Shown: in pieces, positions 1 through 7,988 of the stretch | How the letters are laid out: each line of letters starts with the position of its first letter | Numbering within the stretch: position 1 is the first letter of the stretch | Assembly (NCBI RefSeq): GCF_014201195.1 | Contig: NZ_JACHDS010000001.1 | Coordinates: forward strand, 2,170,001 to 2,234,000 | Length of the DNA stretch: 64,000 bases | Direction of reading: 5' to 3' | DNA from: Nocardiopsis mwathae | GTDB lineage: Bacteria; Actinomycetota; Actinomycetes; Streptosporangiales; Streptosporangiaceae | The notes under the pieces: model-generated | What the model was told of the DNA's origin: nothing | The model's database searches: none | What the model saw: the letters and a program-made list of their open reading frames with translations, nothing else | Program-made: the position numbers and the translations under genes

Positions 1-216
1 GGCATCGGTGAAGGCGGCGTCGCTCTTGCGCGACCAGATCGTCTCTCCTCCCAGTCGCACCTCGAACACCCCACCGGTGCCGGGGACGAGGCTGACCTCG
101 CGGAGGTCGCGTTCGAACGTCGTCAGCAGCTCCTGCGCCATCCACGCCGCCCGCGTCAGCCAGCGGCACTGGACGCAGTACTCGATCTCGATGCTCGGCT
201 TCTTCTCGTCTATCAC
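1..216 (-). CDS. SelT/SelW/SelH (Rdx) family protein, 3' end cut by window
   Basis: The first 72 codons are present, from a GTG at 216 to the left edge. The protein opens IDEKKPSIEIEYCVQC, a beta strand followed by the CxxC motif of the thioredoxin-like Rdx fold. A helix (RWLTRAAWMAQELLTTF) and then EVSLVPGTGGVFEVRLGGE, the usual strand-turn-strand of SelW-type proteins, follow. Family members are small (about 80-100 aa) putative redox proteins of unclear substrate, so only the last residues should be missing. The selenocysteine position is Cys here. An upstream GTG is immediately followed by a stop, so 216 is the only good start. CATACT lies 6 nt before the GTG and no Shine-Dalgarno is visible, which suggests a leaderless transcript. 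Confidence 0.8.
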   Translation of the reverse strand, partial: MIDEKKPSIEIEYCVQCRWLTRAAWMAQELLTTFERDLREVSLVPGTGGVFEVRLGGETIWSRKSDAAFTDA

Positions 217-262
217 ACGCCCAGTATGGCCACGCCGTCGACGCATCCGCACGAAAGAGCTG

Positions 263-1201
263 CTATGGCTGGAGTTCTTCGGGGAAGAAGATGTCTTCAG
301 CGCGTTCGGCGGTGAAGGCCCGCTGCAGCCATGCCTCGATCTGTTCGAGATCGCCGCACGTCGTGATGCGACCGCGGATCTCATCAGAGATCTTGATCCC
401 GCGGCTATCCACACCACGGAGGAGGATTTCGGCGGCTTCCCTGGTTCTCCCTTCCTGGAGCCCTTCCTGGAGCCCTTCCAGGATTCCTTCTTTCAACCCC
501 TCTTTCAGCCCTTCTTCTTTTCCGCGGCCGAAGTGCTCGCGCGCGAAGGGGCTGGAGACGGGCCAGGACGTCGAGGACATGATCTCCTCCAGAAGCCGCC
601 GCACCATCGGCGCGGCTGTGCGGTGAGCGTGTTCATAATAGCGGGGGGCGACCTGGGGATCCATCTTTTCCATGCCCGCGACAAAGGCTTCCACTACGCT
701 GCGTCGATCTCCATGGGCCATGACCCCCATGACCGCCAGCTCAGGGTCGTCGATGACCGCACCGGCGTCAGTAAGGACAGGGATGTCCCCAGGTCCTACC
801 ACTATGGACTCATGTGTGTAGCCAGCCAGGTCTGTCGTTATCGGTTTGGCGTACTCAGCCGCGGCCTGGCGCGTCGGGCACACGACCAGTACGGCGACTG
901 GGCACTTGAGGAACAGCCACAGCGCGGCGGCGTACCGGGGGAGCTGTCTGAGCTTGGACTCGGACTTCGCCTTCTGGATCTCTACGACGATCGCGTGATC
1001 CGGGTGGTGCTTGGGGCCGATGAGGATCACCGTGTCCGGGAAAAGGTCACGCGAGGGGCGGTCGTTGAGGTTGTTTTCTCCCAGCTGGACAGGGGCGGTG
1101 TCGGGGAGCTTGATGTTCCCCAGCTTGCGGATGAACTCGACGGCCAGGGATGGGCGCTCCCGGAAGAGGTCGTTGAGGGTGTCGTGTAGTGGCGAAGGCA
1201 C
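263..1201 (-). CDS. Rpn/PD-(D/E)XK nuclease-like protein with EGL repeats
   Basis: 312 aa. The N-terminal half holds FPDTVILIG and AIVVEIQKAK, the PD...ExQ core of Rpn-type PD-(D/E)XK nucleases (recombination-promoting nuclease/putative transposase family). The middle carries a helical Glu-Gly-Leu repeat (about residues 228-252: KEEGLKEGLKEG, then LEGLQEGLQEG), typical of this family and prone to copy-number change. The C-terminus is charged and helical. The GTG start at 1201 has no Shine-Dalgarno but has TAGCCT 7 nt upstream, which fits a leaderless start. It lies downstream of and in the same direction as dnaE2, but with a 185-nt gap containing no recognised element. Actual nuclease activity is inferred from the family only. 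Confidence 0.65.
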   Translation of the reverse strand: MPSPLHDTLNDLFRERPSLAVEFIRKLGNIKLPDTAPVQLGENNLNDRPSRDLFPDTVILIGPKHHPDHAIVVEIQKAKSESKLRQLPRYAAALWLFLKCPVAVLVVCPTRQAAAEYAKPITTDLAGYTHESIVVGPGDIPVLTDAGAVIDDPELAVMGVMAHGDRRSVVEAFVAGMEKMDPQVAPRYYEHAHRTAAPMVRRLLEEIMSSTSWPVSSPFAREHFGRGKEEGLKEGLKEGILEGLQEGLQEGRTREAAEILLRGVDSRGIKISDEIRGRITTCGDLEQIEAWLQRAFTAERAEDIFFPEELQP

Positions 1202-1386
1202 GGCAGGAAGGCTAGGGAACGCCCGCGCTGGCGGGGGCGGTTTCAGGGATAGTCATCCAGGGTCGAGTCGGCCTACCCCCTGGAGTGAGGTCCGATAGAC
1301 CGATGTTCGGGCAGGTCACGGCAGTCGACTCCCGGCCAGGTGAGAGGTAGGGCAGCCGAGGGACATTGCTGAGAGCCACCTGGTTT

Positions 1387-4300
1387 TCACCTTCCGGAAC
1401 TTCCTGGGCTGGCGTGCCACAACTTCCTCGGGGCGGAGTCCGCTCCTGCCGGGGAGATGTCGGCGTAGGTGGACAGCTCGTAGCCGTTGGCGTAGCGGAT
1501 GCGGCGCCCGCCGACGCCGGTGAGAGGGGAGGACGGTGCTGCAGCACCGAGGTGGGCGTGGAGGGACTCGCGGCCCCCGTCGGTCCACGCCTGAGACAGT
1601 TCGTCCAGATCGTAGGCGTGGGTCGCGTTGATCGTGGGCAGACCGGAGCCGCCGACGCGGCGGATACGGCCGCGCACCGCCAGCAGCCAGGATCCGAACA
1701 CCGTCGCGGCGCAGCGGTCCTGGACCGATTCGAAAAAGGTCAGGTCCACCAGCCCCGTTGCGTCGTCCAGGGTGGTGAAGATGATGCGCTGACCCGAGCG
1801 CACCGCCGGGGTCTGGGTCGCCACCTTCACCCCCAGGACGAGGACATCCTCCCCCGGACGGGCCCGGTGCAGGTCGCGGGCGAGCACTGCGCCATGGTGG
1901 GAGACGAGTTCGGCGATCAGCTCGGCGTAGCAGCCGAGCAGGTGCCGGGACGCGTCGTACCCCAGGACCTCCAGCTCGGTCTGCACCTCTTCCGCCATGG
2001 TCATCTCCGGCAGCTCGCCGGCGCTCGTCTCCTCCACCAGGCCGATCGGCAGCTGCCCGCCGCCCAGCGCGCGGCGCCCCGCCCGCTCCACCGCCCCTGC
2101 CTGCAGCAGCAGGTCGCGTCGGCTCGGCGCGGTCGGGTCGGCCCCGATGTGGTACAGCGCGTCGAACGCGCCCACCCGCACCAGCCGGTCCAGCACGTCA
2201 CGGGCGGGCCGGGCCCGGTTCGCGAAGTCGGGCAGCGAGAAGTAGGGGCGCCCCGCCGTGATCGCCTCCACCTCGGCGTCGGTGATGCCCTTGACGTCGG
2301 CCAGTGCCGCGCGGATCCCCCACACGCCGCCGTCCGTGCGCTCCATCCGCCACTCGCGGTCGGAGGCGTTGACGTCGACCCCGAGGATGGGTACCCCGAA
2401 GCGGCGGGCGTCGTCCAGGATCGCGCGGCGCGGGTACATCCCGGGCTCGTGGGTGAGGACGCCCGCATAAAACGCCGCCGGGTAGTACCGCTTCAGCCAC
2501 GCCGACTGGTAGGTGGGCAGCGCGAACGCGGCGGCGTGGGCCTTGCAGAACCCGAACGCGCCGAAGGCGGCGATGATCTCCCACACCCGCTCCACGACGT
2601 CCTCGGGGTGGCCGCAGTCCCGGGCCAGGCCGGTGAAGATCTCGCGCACCTTCTCCTTGCCCTCATCGGTACCCAGCCGGCGGCGCATCGCCTCGGCCTG
2701 GTCCAGCCCGCATCCGGTCATCGCGTGCAGCACGTTGATCACCTGCTCGTGGAAGATGACCACGCCTCCGGTCTCGGTGAGGACGTCGGACAGCGCGGGG
2801 GAGGGGAACTCCGGGGGCTGTTCGCCGTTCCGGACGGCGATGTAGGGCGTGATCATGTCGCTGTTCACCGGGCCCGGCCGGAACAGGGAGATGTCGACGA
2901 TGAGGTCGCCCAGGCCGGCCGGTCGGAGGCGGCTGACGAGCTCGCGTTGGCCCGGCGACTCGATCTGGAAGCAGCCGAGGGTGCGGGAGTCGCGGATCAT
3001 CGCGTAGGTGGCGGGGTCGTCGGCGATGATCGTGACGAGGTCGTCGTCCCTGATGCCCGTGCCCCCTGCTCGCTGCACCGCCGACACACTCGGGCCTCCG
3101 GCCACCGGAGTCGACGCCTCCGCTCGCTGCGTCGCACTCGCGTCGGTACCACCCCCCGCGCTCGCACTCCTCACTCGCTGCACCGCCGACACACTCGGGC
3201 CTCCGGCCACCGGAGTCGACGCCTCCGCTCGCTGCGTCGCACTCGCGTCGGTACCACCCCCCGCGCTCGCACTCCTCACTCGCTGCACCGCCGACACACT
3301 CGGGCCTCCGGCCACCGGAGTCGACGCCTCCGCTCGCTGCGTCGCACTCGCGTCGGTACCACCCCCCGCGCTCGCACTCCTCACTCGCTGCACCGCCGAC
3401 ACACTCGGGCCTCCGGCCACCGGAGTCGACGCCTCCGCTCGCTGCGTCGCACTCGCGTCGATGTCGACCTTTTTTCCTTCCGTCCGCCGGACCTCGGACA
3501 GGGCGTGGGTCATCGCCGACTGCATGCGTACGCCGATGACGTCGAGTTTGATCAGCCCCATCTCCTCGACGTCGTTCTTGTCGAACTGGGTCATCTCGTA
3601 GCCGATCGCTCCGGGCTCCAGCGGGGTGCGGTCCCGCAGGGAGGAGTCGGAGATGACGATGCCGCAAGGGTGCAGGGCGGTGTGGCGGGGGAGTCCGTCG
3701 AGGCGTTCGGCCATCTGGAACAGTACGGACGCCGAGGGGCCGTCCAGACCCCCGGCGCGGAGTTCGGGGAGGTCGTCGCAGGCGGCGCGGATCTGGCGGG
3801 CGCGGATGTGCGGGAACATCTTGGCCAGCCGGTCGACCTCATGCGGTGGGACGCCCATGACCGCCCCGACGTCGCGGATGGCGCTACGGGCACGGTAGGT
3901 CTCCATCATCGACACGCAGGCGGCGTCCGGGTAGGCGTCGAAGATCGCGTCGTAGGCCTCCAGGCGCCGGGCCGACTCCACGTCGAGGTCGATGTCGGGC
4001 AGCCCGCTACGGCTCTCGGTGAGGAACCGCTCCATCAGCAGCCCGTGCGCCAGCGGGTCGACGGCGGAGATCCCGATGAGGTGGTTGACCAGGCTGCCGG
4101 CCCCGGAGCCGCGGATGGAGCAGCGGATGCCGCGGGCGCGGATCCTGTCGGCGATGTCGGCGACGGTGAGGAAGTAGGAGGAGAAGCCCTTGCCCTCGAT
4201 GATCTCCAGTTCGCGGGCGAGGCGGGAACGGGCCCGTTGGTCGCGGTGGAGGCCGAGCCTGGTCAGGCCCTCACCGCAGGCCCGCCACAGCCGGTCGCGC

Positions 4301-5157
4301 GCGTCGGGGAACTCCGGCAGGTGGGGGCGGCCCAGGCCCAGGTCGGCCGCCGGGTCCAGGGCACAGGAGGAGGCCAGCGCGCGGGTGTGGGCGAGGAGCC
4401 GCCGCGCCGCGGTGCGGTCGGGGCCGCAGAGCCGCTCGGCGACGGCGGCCATCTCCTCGCCGCTCTTCAGGTAGGCCTGGGAGACGGCCGGGACGGGGGT
4501 TCCCCCGACTCCGGGCCGGCGGCGGTGGACCTCGTCCAGGACGTGGGCGACCTCGGCGTCGGCGGCGCGGGGGTAGCGGGCGGCGTTGGTGAGCACCGCC
4601 AGGGTGCGGGTCTCGGTAGCCAGTCGGAGCAGGGCCGTGGCCTGCCGGTGTCGGCCGGGGCCGTAGTGGTCGACCAGTTCGATGGCCACGTCGGCGATCG
4701 CCCGCCAGCGGTCGAGCAGGCGCCGTGCCCGCTGCAGGTGGTGGTCGGCGGCGGCCAGGCCGACGTCGGAGCCGGGGCCGAGGAGGATGACCAGACCGTC
4801 GGCGTGTTCGGCGACGGAGTCGGGGGTGACGGAGGGGACGCCGCGTGTCCCGGTGGCGTGTGCCGCGGTGATGAGTCGGCACAGCGAGGCCCAGCCGCGT
4901 TTCCCTCTGGCCAGGGCGGTGATGCGGCCGCCGTCGGGGGCGGCGACGGCGAGGTCGGCGCCGAGGATGGGCCGGATTCCGGCCTGTTCGCAGGCGCGCA
5001 CGTGTTTGACGGCGCCGTAGACGCCGTCGCGGTCGGTGAGGGCGAGCATGTCCATGCCCAGCTCGGCCGCGCGTTCGGCCAGCGCGGGCGGGTGGGCTGT
5101 GCCGTAGCGCATGGATGCCGACGAGGCCACGTTGAGGTGGGTGAAAGCGTCCGGCAA
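1387..5157 (-). CDS. dnaE2: DnaE2-type (ImuC-like) DNA polymerase III alpha subunit
   Basis: About 1256 aa. The N-terminal PHP domain is visible (FTHLNVASSASMRYG, then LTDRDGVYGAVKH). The C-family catalytic aspartates lie in LPDIDLD (about residue 386) and GLIKLDVIG (about 535), followed by FQIESPGQRELVSRLRP and SLFRPGPV. A helix-hairpin-helix and OB-like region fill the C-terminus. The motif style matches the actinobacterial second DnaE used in SOS translesion synthesis; imuA/imuB are not adjacent. I prefer TTG at 5157, which follows GGGGGAG at correct spacing and starts at the conserved PDAFTHL; ATG at 5205 is the alternative. A LexA-like box and TATAAT lie upstream. The oddity is about 130 residues of tandem repeat (about 566-695) inserted just after the third catalytic aspartate. 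Confidence 0.85.
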   Translation of the reverse strand: MPDAFTHLNVASSASMRYGTAHPPALAERAAELGMDMLALTDRDGVYGAVKHVRACEQAGIRPILGADLAVAAPDGGRITALARGKRGWASLCRLITAAHATGTRGVPSVTPDSVAEHADGLVILLGPGSDVGLAAADHHLQRARRLLDRWRAIADVAIELVDHYGPGRHRQATALLRLATETRTLAVLTNAARYPRAADAEVAHVLDEVHRRRPGVGGTPVPAVSQAYLKSGEEMAAVAERLCGPDRTAARRLLAHTRALASSCALDPAADLGLGRPHLPEFPDARDRLWRACGEGLTRLGLHRDQRARSRLARELEIIEGKGFSSYFLTVADIADRIRARGIRCSIRGSGAGSLVNHLIGISAVDPLAHGLLMERFLTESRSGLPDIDLDVESARRLEAYDAIFDAYPDAACVSMMETYRARSAIRDVGAVMGVPPHEVDRLAKMFPHIRARQIRAACDDLPELRAGGLDGPSASVLFQMAERLDGLPRHTALHPCGIVISDSSLRDRTPLEPGAIGYEMTQFDKNDVEEMGLIKLDVIGVRMQSAMTHALSEVRRTEGKKVDIDASATQRAEASTPVAGGPSVSAVQRVRSASAGGGTDASATQRAEASTPVAGGPSVSAVQRVRSASAGGGTDASATQRAEASTPVAGGPSVSAVQRVRSASAGGGTDASATQRAEASTPVAGGPSVSAVQRAGGTGIRDDDLVTIIADDPATYAMIRDSRTLGCFQIESPGQRELVSRLRPAGLGDLIVDISLFRPGPVNSDMITPYIAVRNGEQPPEFPSPALSDVLTETGGVVIFHEQVINVLHAMTGCGLDQAEAMRRRLGTDEGKEKVREIFTGLARDCGHPEDVVERVWEIIAAFGAFGFCKAHAAAFALPTYQSAWLKRYYPAAFYAGVLTHEPGMYPRRAILDDARRFGVPILGVDVNASDREWRMERTDGGVWGIRAALADVKGITDAEVEAITAGRPYFSLPDFANRARPARDVLDRLVRVGAFDALYHIGADPTAPSRRDLLLQAGAVERAGRRALGGGQLPIGLVEETSAGELPEMTMAEEVQTELEVLGYDASRHLLGCYAELIAELVSHHGAVLARDLHRARPGEDVLVLGVKVATQTPAVRSGQRIIFTTLDDATGLVDLTFFESVQDRCAATVFGSWLLAVRGRIRRVGGSGLPTINATHAYDLDELSQAWTDGGRESLHAHLGAAAPSSPLTGVGGRRIRYANGYELSTYADISPAGADSAPRKLWHASPGSSGR
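3071..3459. repeat. 105-bp in-frame tandem repeat inside dnaE2 (3.7 copies)
   Basis: Units begin at 3071, 3176, 3281 and 3386. The first three are 105 bp and essentially identical; the fourth stops after about 74 bp. Each encodes 35 residues on the minus strand (starting DASATQRAEAST, then PVAGGPSVSAVQ and RVRSASAGGGT). Being a multiple of three, copy-number change keeps the polymerase in frame. All six frames stay open through the array, so reading frame alone does not prove function, but the flanking polymerase sequence is intact. The insertion sits where normal DnaE proteins have only a short link before the DDPATY segment, and next to an A6 run in the coding strand. Confidence 0.95.
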
Positions 5158-5225
5158 TGGTCTCCCCCGAAGACGGTGCTGCGGCCTGAGGTGCGCGAGG
5201 CGCACCTGGGGAAGACGGGCCTTGA

Positions 5226-5247
5226 TCGAACCTATGTACGAATTATA
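5226..5247 (-). promoter_or_regulatory. LexA-like SOS box overlapping dnaE2 promoter
   Basis: TCGAACCTATGTACGA at 5226-5241 matches the actinobacterial LexA consensus TCGAAC-N4-GTTCGA at 11 of 12 fixed positions. On the minus strand it directly follows a perfect TATAAT at 5247-5242, so bound repressor would cover the transcription start. It lies about 70 nt before the chosen dnaE2 start. No convincing -35 is seen. DNA-damage control of dnaE2 is established in mycobacteria and inferred here. Confidence 0.7.
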
Positions 5248-5423
5248 CCTCGGATCATCCGCCCTGCATCCATGACCTGGGCGAATGCTCTCGGCGCTGC
5301 CGCAACGCCCGAAGGATGCCCAGAAATCAGCAGATCTCGCCTTTCGCCACCCTCATAGCCGACACTCTGGGTAAATTGATAACAACGCTATGTGATCATC
5401 CTGTTGGTAGGGAGGCGAGGCAT

Positions 5424-6485
5424 ATGAACAAGCGCCCCGGCACGGTCGAATCGTTCGATGCTGACACGGGACTGGGGTACATCATCCCGGACGGCGACCT
5501 TCCCTCTCTTCGCTTCGACTCCTCGTGCGTGTCCCGAGGGCTGGAGGCCATCGCCGCCGGGCGCCGCGTCGCATTCGACCTCCTGGTCGGCTCGCGAGGG
5601 CAGACGGCCGTGAACGTCGTGCCGCTGTGGCAGCGCGCGCACCACGGTCTCCAGCAGCGCACCGGTCGCAGCGCCGACCGCGACGACGGCGTGCGCACCG
5701 GGTTCCCCCCGCACGGCGCCGGTCGCGGCGATCACAGCGCGTCGGGCGTCCTTCCAGTTCGCGATACCGTGGCGAACATGGGGAACGCATCCGACCGGCC
5801 GTCCACGTCGGTCGAGGACTACGTGAAGGTGATCTACGACCTTCAGGAGCGCGGTTCGGGCCCGGTGACGATATCCGGGATGGCCGAACGGCTGTCGGTG
5901 TCCAATTCCTCCGTCTCCGGCATGCTGCGCAAGCTCGGCGAACTCGGTCTGGTAGACCACCGGCGCTACGGCCACGTCCGCCTCACCGACACCGGCACCA
6001 AGGCCGCGCTGGCCGTGCTGCGGCGGCACCGCCTCCTGGAGACCTATCTGGTCGAGGCGCTCGGCTACTCATGGGACGAGGTGCACGACGAGGCCGAGGA
6101 GCTGGAGCACGCCGTCTCCGACAAGTTCGTCGACCGGATCGCCGAGCACCTGGGCGACCCCCTGGTGGACCCGCACGGCGACCCCATTCCCACGCGCGAC
6201 GGCAGGATCGTGGAACGGGACACCCATCTTCTGTCGGAGGCCGGTGCCGGCACCACCGGGGTGATCGTCCGCGTCAACGACACCGACCCCGATCTGCTGC
6301 GCTACCTCGCCGACCAGCGCATCGGCATCGGCATGCGCATCGAGGTGGTCGAGCGCCAGCCCTTCGGCGGCTCACTGCTGATCCGCATCGGAGCGCCCGG
6401 CGAGCAGCGGGACCAGGCGCTGGGACTGGTCGCGGCCGAGGCGCTGTGGATCGCGCCGACCCCGCAGGAGGCCACGGACGGCTGA
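5424..6485 (+). CDS. Predicted fusion: cold-shock-like domain + DtxR/MntR-family metalloregulator
   Basis: 353 aa in one uninterrupted frame. Residues 1-68 resemble a cold-shock (CSD) domain: GTVESFDADTGLGYIIPDG, then a GRRVAFDLL...GQTAVNVVP ending. A low-complexity linker (about 69-118) leads to a complete DtxR-family regulator: winged helix (ISGMAERLSVSNSSVSGMLR), dimerisation/metal region (RRHRLLETYL, DEAEELEHAVSD) and C-terminal SH3-like domain. The ATG at 5424 has a strong GGGAGGCGAGG. A second possible start, ATG at 5778 (residue 119), would give a normal-size DtxR protein; it has no Shine-Dalgarno but TACCGT lies 7 nt upstream, so a leaderless short form is possible. A likely target is the metal ABC operon at 10979. 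Whether the metal is Mn or Fe cannot be told. Confidence 0.75.
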   Translation: MNKRPGTVESFDADTGLGYIIPDGDLPSLRFDSSCVSRGLEAIAAGRRVAFDLLVGSRGQTAVNVVPLWQRAHHGLQQRTGRSADRDDGVRTGFPPHGAGRGDHSASGVLPVRDTVANMGNASDRPSTSVEDYVKVIYDLQERGSGPVTISGMAERLSVSNSSVSGMLRKLGELGLVDHRRYGHVRLTDTGTKAALAVLRRHRLLETYLVEALGYSWDEVHDEAEELEHAVSDKFVDRIAEHLGDPLVDPHGDPIPTRDGRIVERDTHLLSEAGAGTTGVIVRVNDTDPDLLRYLADQRIGIGMRIEVVERQPFGGSLLIRIGAPGEQRDQALGLVAAEALWIAPTPQEATDG

Positions 6486-6543
6486 GCACCGCGTCGCGCA
6501 CCGGGGAAGAGAGGGGCGATGCGGCGGGGAGGGAGTGGGCGTC

Positions 6544-7317
6544 TCAGGCGTCGTTCTCCGCCTGGGCCCGCTTCGCCCGGCGTTCCTTCTCCTCCGCCTT
6601 GCGCGCGGCCTTCTCGGCTTTGCGCTCCTCCTTGGCGGCCCGCGCGCGCTCCTCCTTCACCGTCTTGGCGTAGCGGTCGACGTACTCCTGGCCCGACAGC
6701 CGCATGAGCGCGTACATGATCTCGTCGGTGATCGAGCGCAGTACGAGGTGGTCGTCCTCCATCCCGTAGTACCGGGAGAAGTCGAGGGGTTCGCCGAACC
6801 GTACGCGGGGCCGGACGCCGAGACGGGGGATGGTGGTTCCGGGCGGCATGATCTTCTCGGCGTTGATCATCGCCATGGGGACCACGGGGACCTTGGCTTT
6901 GAGGATGAGCCGGGCGACGCCTGTCTTACCGCGGTAGAGCTTGCCGTCCGGTGAGCGGGTGCCCTCGGGGTAGATGCCCAGCAGCTCGCCCCGCTCCAGC
7001 ACTTTGAGCCCGGCACGCAGTGCCGCCTCGCTGGCCTTTCCGCCCGCGCGGTCGATCGGAATCGCGCCGGCCCCGCGGAAGAACAGCCGGGCGATCGCGC
7101 CCTTGGCTCCGCTTCCGGTGAAGTAGTCCGACTTGGCGATGAAGTTGATCTTGCGTGGAACCGGCAGGGGGCCGAAGAAATGGTCGGCGACCGAGAGGTG
7201 ATTTCCGACCATGATCGCCGGCCCGTGCAGTGGGACGTGTTCGACCCCCTCAGCCCTGGGCTGCCACAACACCGCCAGTATCGGCCCCAGGACCAGCTTG
7301 AGAAGCCAGTAGATCAC
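6544..7317 (-). CDS. 1-acyl-sn-glycerol-3-phosphate acyltransferase (PlsC family)
   Basis: 257 aa. It carries the acyltransferase motifs NHLSVADHFF (NHx4D, catalytic His and Asp), the FFRGAGAIPIDR segment and YPEGTRSPDGKLYRGKTG, with a hydrophobic N-terminal anchor (IYWLLKLVLGPILAVLW). The enzyme acylates lysophosphatidic acid in membrane phospholipid synthesis. The last 40 residues are a highly charged Lys/Glu/Ala helix or coiled coil, a common actinobacterial extension. The GTG start at 7317 has GAGGTG 9 nt upstream. It converges with the DtxR-fusion gene and is probably monocistronic. Confidence 0.88.
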   Translation of the reverse strand: MIYWLLKLVLGPILAVLWQPRAEGVEHVPLHGPAIMVGNHLSVADHFFGPLPVPRKINFIAKSDYFTGSGAKGAIARLFFRGAGAIPIDRAGGKASEAALRAGLKVLERGELLGIYPEGTRSPDGKLYRGKTGVARLILKAKVPVVPMAMINAEKIMPPGTTIPRLGVRPRVRFGEPLDFSRYYGMEDDHLVLRSITDEIMYALMRLSGQEYVDRYAKTVKEERARAAKEERKAEKAARKAEEKERRAKRAQAENDA

Positions 7318-7576
7318 CGCAGGTCACCTCACCCGTCACCCGAGTTTTTCCCCGATGACCCTATCCGGAACCCCGACCGGATACCCGCAGCGGACGGCAG
7401 TGCTGCCGCCGTGCCGCCGACCTGAGCACCGGAGCGGAATCCTCCGGCAGCGGATAATCGGACTGCTCCCTCTTTCCTGTTTTCCTCGACGTCGAAGGTG
7501 AATTTCAATTCCAACCAGAGGAATTCGGCGTTTTCATCGTCGTCTCGGGACCCGCGGGCGAGCCAGGGGCATGTGC

Positions 7577-7936
7577 CTACGCGGCCTCGCGGGCCGCGGC
7601 CTGGAGGAAGCCCGACAGCGACTCCCGTGTCGTGCGCAGCGCATCCATGCGCGCGTCGATGGCGCCGAGCTCGCGGCGCAGGGTCGCCAGCAGGTTCGGG
7701 CAGGGCTCCAGCGTCGGCACCTCGCCCCGGGCGCACGGCAGCACGTCCTTGATGACCTGGGTCGACAGCCCGGCCGCCAGAAGCGCGCGGATCTGGTGGA
7801 CCGTGGCGACCGCGCCATCGCCGTAAGAGCGGTATCCGTTGGGCAGCCGCTCGGCGTCCAGCAGTCCCTGCTCCTCGTAATAGCGCAGCAGCCGGGTGCT
7901 GACCCCGGTGCGCCTCGACAGTTCCCCGATCCGCAT
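7577..7936 (-). CDS. MerR-family transcriptional regulator
   Basis: 119 aa. The opening MRIGELSRRTGVSTRLLRYY and the following EEQGLLDAERLPNGYR are a classic MerR winged helix. The C-terminal half forms the dimerisation helix with two cysteines (CARGEV...PCPNLL) that might sense a ligand, although no full metal-site signature is present. The ATG at 7936 has GAGGTG at good spacing. It is divergent from an alpha/beta hydrolase, and the 52-bp gap contains a perfect palindrome in an over-long promoter spacer, so it probably controls that hydrolase. The inducer is unknown. Confidence 0.88.
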   Translation of the reverse strand: MRIGELSRRTGVSTRLLRYYEEQGLLDAERLPNGYRSYGDGAVATVHQIRALLAAGLSTQVIKDVLPCARGEVPTLEPCPNLLATLRRELGAIDARMDALRTTRESLSGFLQAAAREAA

Positions 7937-7950
7937 GCGCCCACCTCGAC

Positions 7951-7982
7951 TTGACCTTCACACCGGTGTGAAACCCTAGCCT
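7951..7982 (+). promoter_or_regulatory. MerR-type promoter with palindromic operator in a 20-bp spacer
   Basis: TTGACC (-35, 7951-7956) and TAGCCT (-10, 7977-7982) are 20 bp apart. The spacer contains the perfect 16-bp palindrome TTCACACCGGTGTGAA (7957-7972). Spacers of 19-20 bp that need MerR twisting are diagnostic of this family. The -10 ends 6 nt before the ATG at 7989 and no Shine-Dalgarno exists, so the hydrolase mRNA should be leaderless. Confidence 0.8.
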
Positions 7983-7988
7983 CCCCTC

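Noticed and set aside
8-1189. 393-codon plus-strand open frame
   Set aside because: Mirror of the Rpn-like gene; low-complexity Phe/Leu-rich translation with no domain.
3071-3459. Intein or CRISPR-like array in dnaE2
   Set aside because: No intein splicing motifs; units are direct repeats without spacers.
1366-5358. 1330-codon plus-strand open frame
   Set aside because: Antisense shadow of dnaE2, open only because of high GC; the minus strand has all polymerase motifs.
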